The notes: generated by a model not told the origin, from the sequence alone. Shown: positions 38,636-49,233, counted from the first letter of the stretch. The stretch is DNA of 64,000 nucleotides from Tritrichomonas musculus (GCA_039105265.1 JAPFFF010000037.1:1446036-1510035), one strand, 5' to 3'. Numbers and translations are program-made.

Positions 38636-40914
38636 AAATTTACAAAATTTATTTCTTATCAATTTTCATAATAAGCATTGAAAAAGTGGCATCCAACAAA
38701 TAGAATTGTTTTATCTTAAAATTGTATGCTTCGATTTTTTAAAAAATATTAAAAATAATTTTTACCTTAAATAAAATTTAAATTTCAATATATGAAAAAA
38801 AAAATTATAGACGATTTATAGAAAAATAATTGTGAGGAAAACGATCATTTATATTTTTTTTTATATCTCAATAATTTAATATATATTTCTAAAAATTATA
38901 TATTTTTTATTTTATAAATACTTCATAATATATAAATTCCTAATATATATTATAAAATAATATTTATTTTTCAAAAAATATTTATTTATATCAAAATCCG
39001 TTTTTTTTGAAACTTTCGCGCTTTACAACATTTTTTTTAAATTTTTTTTTTTGAATAAACTCAATTCAAAAAAGAATTGTCATTTACAAAACATATATTT
39101 TTTAACAGATAATTAGTAATCTTTTAGATTTTATTAGAAAGAAATATGCTTTATAAGAAAATCTTATTTTTTATGAAAAAGTGAATATAATCTAATTTTG
39201 AAAGAGTGATCGTAAATCATAAAATTCACCCATTTTTTTATACAAGTTCCTTTGCTCAATTTCTACTTAAATCTTGCTTCTGAAACATCGAGACCAAAAT
39301 ATTATTACAGTTCCTAAGTGTATAGATGATCTCAATTCGTTGCTGATTCAATTTTGAAAGATTATTCGATGACGATATTTATTTTTTTCGATTCTTTTTA
39401 ATTTTATGGTTTTTACTAAACATATTCTTTATAATCATTCTCTTATTATGCTTTTTATTTGACTCTTTTTGCTTTTTTTAATATTATTCTATAAAGATTG
39501 AAAATCGCTATAATTTGATTAATTTGTGCTTCCAACGTGCATTATAGATAATACTTAAGTATAATACTTAAGTATGAATCTTAATTTTATATAATAATCA
39601 CTCAAAAATTTCAATTTTAGCTTTTTTTAAATTCTAAAATATAGAAAAAGTCGATGAATAATGAGATTTATATTAAAAAAATGGTATAAATAAATTTAAT
39701 ATTATTTATAATTATATTATAACTATAAATATTGGGATTTAATTTGAATTTTTAATTAATAAAAAATTTGCAAACGCTTCAAAAAACAAAATTCGTCATA
39801 ACTTGGGCATTAAATAATATAGGATATAATGATTTAAATCCCCAAAGATTTTAGCCAAATATTTGTTAAATATAAAGAAAAACCTCATTTACATATAAAA
39901 TCAATAATAAACGGTCAAAATTCTGATAAAAAAAAAATTATTTCAAAAAAATTCAATGGTAATAAAAAGAATTGTCAGATTTTGAGAGAGAAAGTAATAT
40001 TATTTGTGAGAAAATTTTCCAAAATTTTCTTCTTACGTTTACTCGTACGTTTATTCCGCAAAAAAAAATGACATTTAATTTGTAAGGGTATGCATAATTC
40101 TTTTTCAAAATCCACTTATTTTCGCATTTAAAAGATTCAATATCATCTTATACAAATCAATGGACAATAAATTTGCAAATTAAAAATCAAAAATTTGAAA
40201 AATTAATTATGATTTATTTGAAATATTAAATTTTAATGTAAACGAATAATAAATAATTGTTTTAAACGCATATTTAATTGAATTACTGATTCTTTTTTTA
40301 ACAAATATTTTTGGTTTATCAAAATAATGATTATTTATTAAACAAAAAATACGTTATCTACTCATTAAATAACGTTTTTTCTTAAAATGCAGATACTATT
40401 AATTTAATGCATATCTTATTTTAGGTTTAATATTTTATCAAAATAATTGATATATATAAATTGAGTATATATATAAGTATTATCATATGATATATTTTTA
40501 ATTACTATATTTAATAAAAAGATATAAACATATTATTCTAATTCATTTGAGAATAAAAATAAAAATTGAATAAAAAATTAGGATTTGTATCAAAAAGTTT
40601 AAATTTTTGAATGAAAAACATCTTTTTTATCATATCTTTTTTTTGCTACGATAAATTTTTTTTATTACTAATTAACATTTTATCAGAATTGAAAATTAAA
40701 ATTATTTATCATATTTAAAAATCACAAATCCAAATTTGAAAAAAATCTCAAATCGGTTCCCCTTTCGATATAAGCAGCTCAAAACAAGTAAATAAGTAAT
40801 TGTTTCAAAAAAAAAAAAAAAAAAAACATATTACATTTAAGTACTAATTTTCATTTTTTAAAAAAAAAAAAATGTTTTCTGCTTTTTGATTTTTTATTTT
40901 TCAAAAAATATATA
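38636..40914. other. long AT-rich intergenic region
   Basis: No supportable gene. It contains A/T homopolymers and two adjacent 12-bp palindromes ATACTTAAGTAT (39,551-39,562 and 39,564-39,575) separated by one base. Confidence 0.5.
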
Positions 40915-42372
40915 GTTGGTGGACATAATTATGTTTTTGGGACATAATCATGTTTGCTCAACTTTTTGAATGGTACACAAAAATAAAACACATTTTTCTC
41001 AATACTTTTTAAAGATAATTTGATAATATTATATACTTTATTAATGTATTTTATGTACATCATTATTTAATTAAATGAGCTATTATATTTGTGATTTATA
41101 TGAAATTTTGCCATTAATGTAAAAAAAAGTCAAAATGCTTATTTTATTCTCAATAATTGAAACTTTGGATTTAATAATAATATCATTAATTCATAATCAG
41201 TAATGATATAATTTTGTCAGATAATTGATATCTAAAAACTTTCATATAAGAAAATTTTGATGCACAAAATAAAGTTAAAAATCATATCACTTTTTTGTTT
41301 TTTTCCAATAAAAAATAAAAACTTTTAAATTTTTATTTAAATATTTGATATAATGCATATAGTATAATGATATTGAAAGAATAAAAATGGCGGTTCTACT
41401 CAAGATCTATTACCTTAATGAAAAAGAGTAACTTCTGAAATAACTTAAAAAGACTTTCAATTTTAGACATTGAGAAATTATTTTCATTATTTTAATAGTT
41501 CTTCTATACTTACCTAATATTTATTGATTAATTGCTATTTTTAATGCTATTATAATAGAAAAAATAAAAAAGTGAAATTTGTGTATTTCTTAGAAAAACC
41601 TGAAATCTTGATGGGCAACAATGATTTTTAGAGGATTAATAATATATTTCATTGTATGTGTTATCAAATAATGTAATTCTGAAATCATATCAATTATGCA
41701 TGAGTGATTTATGAATGATTTTGAATGAAAAAAAGAAAAATGAAATTTTTCCAAGATTGATTCTTTTTCAACCATATTATTATATTTAATATATTATATG
41801 CATCATATAGATGATTAATACTGCATCTATTTTGAAATAAAATAAACTCATTTTTCAAAATTAGTAATTTTGTATGAATAATTTTTTTCATATTTTGAAA
41901 ACACTTTTTCTTTTTATATAATTATTGTTTCAATAAAATTTTTCTAAAATATAATATATACATTATATTCTAAAATAATAACTATGTTAGAGCAAATTAA
42001 AACAAACTTTTTTTTATGGTAAAAGCATGAAATGTGATATAAAATGAGTTTTTTGAGTAGTGAAATGAAAATGAAACCATTTTTTCTAATTATCTATTTT
42101 ATTTCAATAAATAATAATGATGCATTTTAATTATAGATGAAAAGTAAATTATATTTTTTTTCAAATAATAAAAAAATATTCAGAAATTAAAAATTCGATA
42201 TCATATTTATGATCAAATTTAGTTTGATAAAAGTGAATGAAAATCTGGGAATAGAATGTATCCAATATGATATTAATTGTTCTACAATTGTTTTTTAAAA
42301 AGTCCAATTTGAATATATAGAAATGATGTGAAAACATAATTATGTCTCCAAAACAGAATTATGTCCACCAAC
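40915..42372. mobile_element. 1.46-kb inverted-repeat DNA element, non-autonomous
   Basis: The left end starts GTTGGTGGACATAATTATG (40,915) and the right end is its complement (to 42,372). The arms match, with a few differences, over about 45 bp. Each arm contains two copies of a palindrome-based unit (ACATAATTATGT and variants). TA lies just outside both ends (40,913-40,914 and 42,373-42,374), the Tc1/mariner-type target. The interior is AT-rich with only short meaningless frames, so it is non-autonomous or decayed. Confidence 0.7.
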
Positions 42373-42772
42373 TATAAAATGATTGAAAAAATACCCTCCT
42401 CTCCCAACAATTATTAATTAATATAAAATAATTTTTAAAAATTGTTTATTTATGGAGATATAAAAAAAAAAATCACTCAAAAAAATTACGAATTGTAGGG
42501 AGAGGAGGGTAAAATAAAAAAATCTTTTTTATCATCAGAAAAAGTTATTTTATTTTCATGATTTTATTTTTTCTCAAAATTAAAAGATAAAATTGAGAAT
42601 TATTTAAAATTGAAGGTATTATTTATAAATAGCATTTGATTTAAATAGGTAAAATACAAATATAAAAAAATTATATTTCAAGATTCATCATTATATATAT
42701 TAAAAAAATCATTTTTAGAATGAGGATATAGAAGAATAATTTGAAGATAAAAATAGAATAAAATAAAATATT

Positions 42773-42777
42773 TCATT
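42773..42777 (+). promoter_or_regulatory. candidate Inr (TCATT) of the CAMK-type kinase gene
   Basis: TCATT lies 21 bases before the ATG at 42,794 and matches TCAYW. Confidence 0.35.
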
Positions 42778-42793
42778 CAATTTTATCAAAAAA

Positions 42794-44020
42794 ATGGAGC
42801 TCCAAGGAATTATAGATAATTACGAATTTACTAATGTCGTCTTGGGTAAAGGATCTTTTGCTGTTGTCAAGTTAGCAATCCATGTGCCAACTCAAGAAAA
42901 AGTTGCTATTAAAATAATATCTAAAGCAACTGTTTTCTCAGATGGACAATTAGCCAATCAGCTTTGTCGAGAAATTCAAGCACTTCGACAATGCAACCAT
43001 TTATTCATTTCTAAATTTTTTGATTTTTTCGAAGATAACAATTATTATTATATTGTCCAAGAATTTGCAGGGCATGGTACTCTACTTTCGTATGTGAACT
43101 TAAGAAGAAAATTGCCTGAATCTCAATGCAAGAAATTTTTTATTCAAATTCTTTCTGCGATAGAATATCTTCATAGTATAAAAATTTTGCATCGCGATTT
43201 AAAAGCAGAAAATGTGATTTTAGATAGTAATGATAACATAAGGTTAATTGATTTTGGTCTTTGTAGAATTTTTACTGATATTGACAAATTCACAACAACT
43301 TTTTGCGGGTCAATATCATATGCCGCACCTGAAGTTATTCGAGGTGAAAAGTATTCTGGTTCTGCAGATGTATGGGCCTTTGGTGTGCTATTGTATGCAA
43401 TAGCAAATTGTAAACTTCCATGGGATGATGATAATAATAAAAAATTATGTCAAAAAATAGTTTATACAGAGCCAAATTATCCACCTACATTTTCACCTTT
43501 GTTGATCGATCTTCTCTCAAAAATGCTCAAAAAGAATCCTGAAGAAAGAATAACAATTTCTCAGATTAAAGAGCATCCATGGGTTTCAAATGATTATAAA
43601 TTACCATATATTTCGAATAAATTAAATAATCAAGAAATTTTTGATAAACTTCAATTATTAGGTTTTCCAAAAGATGAAGTTATTCAAAATATTCGTGAAG
43701 GAAAACAAACATCTGCAACAACATCATATGAAATAATAAAAAGATCTAAAATTACAGAACTTCTTAACCAAAAAAGAATCTTACAGCCACACATTAAAAC
43801 AATCAAAGCATTAAGTGATAAAAGTATCGGGTCAAAATTGCCCAGTTTAAATCTGAATAATCAAAATAGCAATAGTAATAATAATAATAAATATTTGCAT
43901 AGAATATCAACAAAAGAAATTAGAGATGAAAGTAAATTTGCTAAAAATAAAATTTTAGATTTCAGTAAATTATTAAATTTGAGTAAGATTCCCAAGAAAT
44001 CTTTTACATCTAGGCCTTAA
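42794..44020 (+). CDS. CAMK/SNF1-MARK-like serine/threonine protein kinase
   Basis: 408 residues. The kinase domain (about 10-262) is complete: Gly loop GKGSFAV (18-24), catalytic lysine 40 (VAIK), HRDLKAEN from 133, DFG at 153-155, an activation segment with CGSISYAAPEV, and HPWV at the end. Next, a UBA/auto-inhibitory-like stretch (FDKLQLLGFPKDEVIQNIRE) of the kind found in SNF1/MARK relatives. The tail is Asn/Ser-rich and basic. All catalytic residues are present, so activity is likely. This is one of the many CAMK-like kinases of trichomonads. No transmembrane segment. Confidence 0.92.
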   Translation: MELQGIIDNYEFTNVVLGKGSFAVVKLAIHVPTQEKVAIKIISKATVFSDGQLANQLCREIQALRQCNHLFISKFFDFFEDNNYYYIVQEFAGHGTLLSYVNLRRKLPESQCKKFFIQILSAIEYLHSIKILHRDLKAENVILDSNDNIRLIDFGLCRIFTDIDKFTTTFCGSISYAAPEVIRGEKYSGSADVWAFGVLLYAIANCKLPWDDDNNKKLCQKIVYTEPNYPPTFSPLLIDLLSKMLKKNPEERITISQIKEHPWVSNDYKLPYISNKLNNQEIFDKLQLLGFPKDEVIQNIREGKQTSATTSYEIIKRSKITELLNQKRILQPHIKTIKALSDKSIGSKLPSLNLNNQNSNSNNNNKYLHRISTKEIRDESKFAKNKILDFSKLLNLSKIPKKSFTSRP

Positions 44021-44195
44021 CTGTAAATAATCAAATATTTTATTTGTTATGTAATAAATAATTTCGTTTCTTTTTAAATCTCTTTTTTTATAATTTCAAA
44101 ATATCAAATTGTTTATGAGATGTAATAAAGTTTTTAGAGTGAGATTAATGAATGTTGTGTATTTTCTTTTGGTATGAATTTTTTTTAGAGACCAC

Positions 44196-44875
44196 AAACC
44201 TTTTTTGTACGTTACAAAAAAATGTCCAAAAAGTGGAATTGAATAGGTTTGTTTGAAAAAAAAATAGCTAAAATGTCCAATGCCCATGACCATAATGAAA
44301 ATATCCAAAAAAAATGACCAAAATTTCAAAATTTTCTGATCTTTGATCGTCAAGGTCAATAATTTGATTTTTTTAGTTTACGATTTTAATAAAAATAAAG
44401 TTACTATTTTTAAGCAATTTCTATAGTCAAATTCTTAAAAAAAAATAACCAAATTTTGACGGTTACACTCACGTTTTTTGCAAGAGAGATTGTGCCTCAG
44501 CTTTTTGAGAGAACTAATTGAAAGAAAAAATAGGAGAAAAATGGAGAATAATATTTTGAGAATATTTATATAAATAAAAAAATTGATGCATCTTATTATA
44601 TTTTTACCGAGACTTACATCAAAAGGAAGGATCGGTAAAAATTTTGTAACATAAAAAGAGGCTTTTTTTTTAACATGAATTGTCTCAGTAAATATTATTC
44701 TACATTTTCTTCTTATTTTTTTCTATTAGTTCTCTCAAAAAGCTGAGGCACAATCTCTCTTGCAATAGTTACACTCACGTTTTTTATTTTTTATTTTTTA
44801 TTTTTTTTTTTTTTTTTTTACCCTTGAATATCCAATAAAAAGACCAATCAAAAAAATGTCCAATGTCCGTAAAGG
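44196..44875. mobile_element. possible old insertion bracketed by 11-bp direct repeats
   Basis: TTAGAGACCAC occurs at 44,185-44,195 and again at 44,876-44,886. A duplication of this size would suit a Mutator-like insertion. CAAAAAAATGTCCAA occurs near both ends but in the same orientation, and clear inverted ends are lacking, so the call is tentative. A foldback element lies inside. Confidence 0.3.
44480..44763. mobile_element. foldback MITE with roughly 75-bp inverted arms
   Basis: The first 36 bp (GCAAGAGAGATTGTGCCTCA onward) are perfectly repeated in inverse at the right end, and the match continues more loosely for about 40 bp more. The centre has a second small inverted pair, TTTTACCGA and TCGGTAAAA. 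The element lies between two copies of GTTACACTCACGTTTTTT (44,462-44,479 and 44,768-44,785), either a long target duplication or the remains of a second event. No coding capacity. Confidence 0.7.
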
Positions 44876-45034
44876 TTAGAGACCACTATCTTATTTTTTT
44901 GTAAATATTTCAATATAGAAAAAACTCATAGAAAATAAGATTCAATGGTTATTATTTCAGAAAAAGAGATGTATAAAATTAAACTTTTTAAACAGGCTTT
45001 ATTAAAATTTAAAACATCGGTATCTTTATTAATA

Positions 45035-46996
45035 AAGTCGGTCAAAAAAATAGTAAATTTCCCAAAAAATAGTAAACAAAAGACGTTTTTTTTTAAAAAT
45101 TTTTATTTTATTTTTAATATTTTGACTTTATTAATAAAGATACAATTAAAATACCAAGTAATTATATATAACTATCTTTGTAAGATATCAAATATATTTA
45201 GATAATCTGAAATTTCGTTGTTGTTTGGTAAATATGAGAATTAGATATAATTTTAAAAATGCTTTAAAATTCGCTTCTGAATCTTTAAATGAGTTTTTTT
45301 TGACTTGTATTCTTATTTTATTTAAAAAAATTGTCAGAAAAATAAGTACAAATGTTTCAAATTGGTTTCAAAAAAAGAAAAATAATATGTATCGAATTTA
45401 ATTTTTCAACAATTAAAAAAAGATTAATTTTTATTTATATATGTTTATTGCTTATTCATCGCCATCTTGAGACAGTTTCTTTCCACAAAAAGGGCACAAT
45501 CCTTCGTTTACGCGGTTTATTTGTTCTTCATTCATTAAGCCCCAGTCAGCTTTATCATTCTTTTTCCCGCGTTCTTTTTCATTCACTTTGTTGGATAATG
45601 CATTTAAAACTGATTCATTCTTCAAAACTGCATTTTCAACTAGCTCAACGTGGTGAACATCGCCATTTTCAATAATTGGCATGATGCCAACTTTGGCCCA
45701 GCTTCGCAGAATTAGCTGATGATTTTGAGATCTTTCTATTACAGTAAATATTCTTTGCAATCTTTGTGATATTTTTGAAACATCAGGCCAATCAGATATT
45801 GAAGCATAATCATTCTTCATTGATCTAAAAATTCCCTGGTCCAATGTTTGGACAATATGAGAAGAATGAGGAGGAATAATTACCACATGTATATTTTTTT
45901 CTGCACAGCTTGCAAATAAAACCTGTGAAAGATGTGCTTTATGGTCGTCATAAATAATTAATGCTGGTGCACTTGAATTTCCAATTTCTGTGCGAACTTT
46001 TTCAATATGCTTGAGCACATATTCATTCAAATAATTTTCGAAAACTGATCTCGTAATAAAAGCGATTGGTGTAGTAAACACTTTCATTTTGTTATAAAAT
46101 GGACATTTTGCTTCATCTGGATGTTCTGTTCCCCGCTGGACGATACAACAAGGTGTAATCATTTCACCAGAGGCCGTTACAGCAATTAATGCTGTAATTA
46201 AATTAACTTGTTTTTCAGCTTGATAAAAACATTTTCCAGTATAACTTTTTTTTACAAGAACTTTCTTTCCTCTTTTTTTAACAGCTTTAGAACCACCAAA
46301 ACCAGTTTCGTCCAGGTTAATTATTAGTTTTGGATTAATTTGATCAATTAATAAATTTTTCAAAATTTGAAAATAATTCTTCAAATCTTCTTCCTTTAGA
46401 TCTCCTCTTTCGTTATCAAGGGCTTGAGCAACACGCGTTTCGAAATCTGGGGCAATTCTATTAATTAAAACATTAAAATAATTTTTAGACCAACTTCCGT
46501 CATATTTTTGTTCTTCCAAAAAAGACACACAAATTTCTTTAAAATCTTTCTTTGTTGGAAAAATATTATTTTTACTTTGCTCCTCTAGCCATTTTCTAAC
46601 TTTTTGCTCACCTTCTGAAAGGAGCTTCGTCGGTCTGCCTTGCTTTAAATTTGGTTCAATTAAGCCATTTTTTATTAGAGAAAAGTAAGCTTTCGAGCAT
46701 TTTAAAAAAGAACTTTGCTTTTGATCGGATAAACTTTTAAATAATCCTACTAAATCAGAATTTAAGACTTTTCGAATCCTATCTGATTTATTTTTAATAT
46801 CATCAATTTGCCACAATTGTACTAATCTTTTTGCTTCATCTCGTAAATCTTCTGGTAAAACATCGAAATCAAAAAAATCTGCATATTTTTTTGCAATTGT
46901 AGAACGAGAAAACATATATTTTTTAAAAAAATAAACGGTTTTAAACGTCTTTTGTTTACTATTTTTTGGGAAATTTACTATTTTTTTGACCGACTT
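45035..46996. mobile_element. pogo-like DNA transposon, complete
   Basis: Perfect 54-bp terminal inverted repeats (45,035-45,088 and 46,943-46,996) begin AAGTCGGTCAAAAAAATAGT. TA flanks both ends (45,033-45,034 and 46,997-46,998). The element is 1,962 bp and holds one intact transposase gene on the minus strand starting 28 bp from the right repeat. The perfect ends and open frame indicate a recent insertion. The 45,089-45,451 part is the AT-rich 3' untranslated side. Confidence 0.9.
45452..46915 (-). CDS. pogo/Tigger-like DDE transposase
   Basis: 487 residues. The N-terminal 150 residues are helical DNA-binding sequence, including EEQSKNNIFPTKKDF, the usual CENP-B-type position. The DDE_1 core follows: first Asp in INLDETGFG, second in LIIYDDHKAH, and the block IPPHSSHIVQTLDQGIFRS with the third acidic residue. 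The C-terminus carries a CPFCGKK knuckle. Length and motif order match pogo-family transposases, and no disruption is seen, so it may be active. It lies inside a complete pair of terminal repeats. Confidence 0.9.
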   Translation of the reverse strand: MFSRSTIAKKYADFFDFDVLPEDLRDEAKRLVQLWQIDDIKNKSDRIRKVLNSDLVGLFKSLSDQKQSSFLKCSKAYFSLIKNGLIEPNLKQGRPTKLLSEGEQKVRKWLEEQSKNNIFPTKKDFKEICVSFLEEQKYDGSWSKNYFNVLINRIAPDFETRVAQALDNERGDLKEEDLKNYFQILKNLLIDQINPKLIINLDETGFGGSKAVKKRGKKVLVKKSYTGKCFYQAEKQVNLITALIAVTASGEMITPCCIVQRGTEHPDEAKCPFYNKMKVFTTPIAFITRSVFENYLNEYVLKHIEKVRTEIGNSSAPALIIYDDHKAHLSQVLFASCAEKNIHVVIIPPHSSHIVQTLDQGIFRSMKNDYASISDWPDVSKISQRLQRIFTVIERSQNHQLILRSWAKVGIMPIIENGDVHHVELVENAVLKNESVLNALSNKVNEKERGKKNDKADWGLMNEEQINRVNEGLCPFCGKKLSQDGDE

Positions 46997-46998
46997 TA

Positions 46999-47490
46999 TC
47001 CTATAAATAATAATAATTTCATAATAATATTTAATTCATATTATAAATATTAATTTTTATAAATAAGCATTTTTATCATTAAGCAAAAAGATTACATTAT
47101 AACTCAAAATTGGCCCAAGCGTTTGTTTCCTTCGCAATACATAATAAGTTTTATCCGATGGTTAATCAAATTGGCTGGGTTTTTATTCAAATTCATAAAA
47201 TCATTTTAAAACTTTTTCAATTTTGAAATTTTGTAAACTAATCAAAATTTGACAAAATTAAATATCTTTTTATACTGTAAATTATAGGGGTTAAAAAAAG
47301 TTCTGACCCCCCCTCTGTTTTTTGACACCTGCTTGCCCAAAATTTGGTTTTATTCTATATTTAGATAGTATAGATGATAATGATCATTCTTAAATAAAAA
47401 CTTCTAAAAATTAATTATTCATCATCTCAAAAAACAGCTTTTTTGAAAGATCATGCGTTTAAAATTTTCATTTTTTACGTTTAAAATAAA
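46999..47490. other. spacer holding the probable left end of a mariner element
   Basis: 47,000-47,280 shows nothing. At 47,285 TA is followed by GGGGTTAAAAAAAGTTCTGA and a C-rich run, unlike the surrounding DNA. This could be the left terminal repeat of the mariner whose transposase starts at 47,491. The matching right end is not in the window, so this is a guess. Confidence 0.3.
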
Positions 47491-48219
47491 ATGGATAATC
47501 GCGAGCAAAGAATTGTTATCAAGTATTTCTTCCTGAAAGGATGGGGATACAAAAAAATTACAACAGAGTTAACAGATACATTAGAAGATGACGCTCTTAG
47601 TATGTCAACAATCCAACGATGGGTCAACAGGTTCAAAAGTGGAGATTTATCATGCAATGATTTAGAACGCGAAGGAAGGCCAAATTTGGATATATCTGAT
47701 ACTATTTCAGCCATTTTGCAAGATGAACCTTATTCAACTGCAAAAAGTATTGCATCACGATTATGTTGCTCTGTTCCAACGGTTATTTTCAATTTAACCG
47801 ATGTCCTTCATTTGAAAAGGTTTATCAGAAGATGGGTCCCTCATCAACTCACCCCGGAAAATAAGATCGAACGAGTTGAAAAATCAAGAGCACTTTTGAA
47901 AACATTGTACTCTTGTCAAGAAAATAATTTCATCTCACTAATAACCTTAGATGAATCATGGTTCTATTTTGATTATGAAACAAATGCTATGTATGCACCA
48001 TCAATTGAAAAAGTTCCACCAAGAGTTCTGAAAAAAATTGGTTCAAAAAAATGCATGATCACAATTGCTTTCAGTGGAGACCGTTTAATATGTATTGATG
48101 CACTTCCAAAAGGGATCAAATTCAATCAAGAATATTTCATTACCAATATTCTTGATGAAATTTGCCAATTCATTCATCATGGAGATCATAATATCCGAAT
48201 TAAACAGTTCATTCAGTAG
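47491..48219 (+). CDS. mariner-type transposase, C-terminally shortened, native N-terminus
   Basis: 242 residues from MDNREQRIVIKYFFLKGWGY. The paired helix-turn-helix part includes MSTIQRWVNRFKSGD and the linker GRPNLDI. The catalytic domain starts well, with the first Asp in LITLDESWFYF, then FSGDRLICIDALPKG. It stops after IRIKQFIQ, before the block with the second Asp (HxDNAxxH type) and the third acidic residue, so a working catalytic triad cannot form. Mariner transposases are usually about 340-350 residues. This is the only copy with its own N-terminus; from residue 5 on it is identical to the copies in the array. Confidence 0.85.
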   Translation: MDNREQRIVIKYFFLKGWGYKKITTELTDTLEDDALSMSTIQRWVNRFKSGDLSCNDLEREGRPNLDISDTISAILQDEPYSTAKSIASRLCCSVPTVIFNLTDVLHLKRFIRRWVPHQLTPENKIERVEKSRALLKTLYSCQENNFISLITLDESWFYFDYETNAMYAPSIEKVPPRVLKKIGSKKCMITIAFSGDRLICIDALPKGIKFNQEYFITNILDEICQFIHHGDHNIRIKQFIQ

Positions 48220-48290
48220 TATATACGAGTCGGTTTCCGTTGGGGCCACGCTACGCTTAAGCCCACACGTCAACACGAACTCGTGATAAA
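48220..48290. other. compact GC-rich foldable segment after the transposase
   Basis: Nested complementary pairs: ACGAGT (48,225-48,230) with ACTCGT (48,279-48,284), GTTG with CAAC (48,239-48,242 and 48,271-48,274), and GGGC with GCCC. It sits between the cut transposase and an A-rich tract of about 60 bases (48,286-48,345). It is repeated in every unit. A structured RNA end or an element terminus is possible; no known RNA family is recognised. Confidence 0.45.
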
Positions 48291-48360
48291 AATAAAAAAT
48301 AAAAAAAAAAAAAAAAAAAAAAAAATAAAAAAAAAAAAATAAAAAAATTTTTTCTTCAAC

Positions 48361-48697
48361 TTGTTTTTTTCTTGAAGTACTACTAGGGACCTAAACAACT
48401 ACCTCGGGTCCCCACTACTACTAGGGACCTAAACAACTACCTCGGGTCCCCACTACTTGTTTTTTCTTGAAGTACTACTAGGGACCTAAACAACTACCTC
48501 GGGTCCCCACTACTTGTTTTTTCTTGAAGTACTACTAGGGACCTAAACAACTACCTCGGGTCCCCACTACTTGTTTTTTCTTGAAGTACTACTAGGGACC
48601 TAAACAACTACCTCGGGTCCCCACTACTACTAGGGACCTAAACAACTACCTCGGGTCCCCACTACTACTAGGGACCTAAACAACTACCTCGGGTCCC
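48361..48697. repeat. seven-copy hairpin minisatellite, unit 1
   Basis: Seven copies of a core GGGACCTAAACAACTACCTC followed by GGGTCCC, in which GGGACC pairs with GGTCCC. They are arranged 2+1+1+3, the groups separated by a spacer with TTGTTTTTTCTTGAAG. It abuts the stop codon of the next ORF. Confidence 0.9.
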
Positions 48698-48946
48698 TCA
48701 TAGTCTATTTTGATGTTCAGCTATAGAGATACGTGCACCAATTGACTTCAATAATAACTTAGCTTTTTCAATGTCTTCAAAGAGTTCTTTGTATGACTTG
48801 ATTATATTTATCATTATTTCGAATTGACTAGCTATTTTATTATCATCTTCATTCATACATTTTCCAAATATCTTGTCTTTAATAACTTTAAATCTTGCAT
48901 ATAGAGCTTCTGCGTCATTATTCAGTCCGTTAATAGCGCTATTCAT
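48698..48946 (-). CDS. small helical ORF, array unit 1 (Maverick part)
   Basis: 82 residues, fully helical (YARFKVIKDKIFGKCMNEDD). Function unknown. Confidence 0.5.
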   Translation of the reverse strand: MNSAINGLNNDAEALYARFKVIKDKIFGKCMNEDDNKIASQFEIMINIIKSYKELFEDIEKAKLLLKSIGARISIAEHQNRL

Positions 48947-48987
48947 TTAAGACAAAAATAAAAAAAATAACAATAAAATAAAAGAAG

Positions 48988-49233
48988 TTAAATTTTACTA
49001 AGTAGTTCGTCTATATGAGGTAGTTCAGTTTTTTCAGTTTGAACACCTACATCTAGAAGTTCTTCTTTCTCTTCTTCTTCTTTCTCTTGATGTTCATAAT
49101 AGTTTTTATACAAGTTTACTCGCTTTTTTTTCTTTGGAAACTTGATAACGTTTTTTTCTTTGTCATCGAGAGGATAATAAAGAGGTCCTTTATCATCAAT
49201 TCCTTCAACAATGATTGTCCCCCACTTGCTCAT
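48988..49233 (-). CDS. small acidic/basic ORF, array unit 1 (Maverick part)
   Basis: 81 residues with a basic patch (KFPKKKKRVNLYKNY) and a Glu-rich stretch. Ends EEELLDVGVQTEKTELPHID-like; not recognised. The VGVQTEK phrase is echoed by TRGIQTDD in the protease gene. Confidence 0.5.
   Translation of the reverse strand: MSKWGTIIVEGIDDKGPLYYPLDDKEKNVIKFPKKKKRVNLYKNYYEHQEKEEEEKEELLDVGVQTEKTELPHIDELLSKI

Noticed and set aside
39551-39575. Two 12-bp ATACTTAAGTAT palindromes as a regulatory operator
   Set aside because: No gene lies nearby and AT-rich palindromes arise easily; noted only as a repeat.
47491-48219. Functional mariner transposase
   Set aside because: The protein stops before the second and third catalytic acidic residues, so it cannot be an active enzyme.
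48361-48697. CRISPR-like array
   Set aside because: The repeats follow each other with identical short spacers or a constant spacer; there are no unique spacers, and the genome is eukaryotic.
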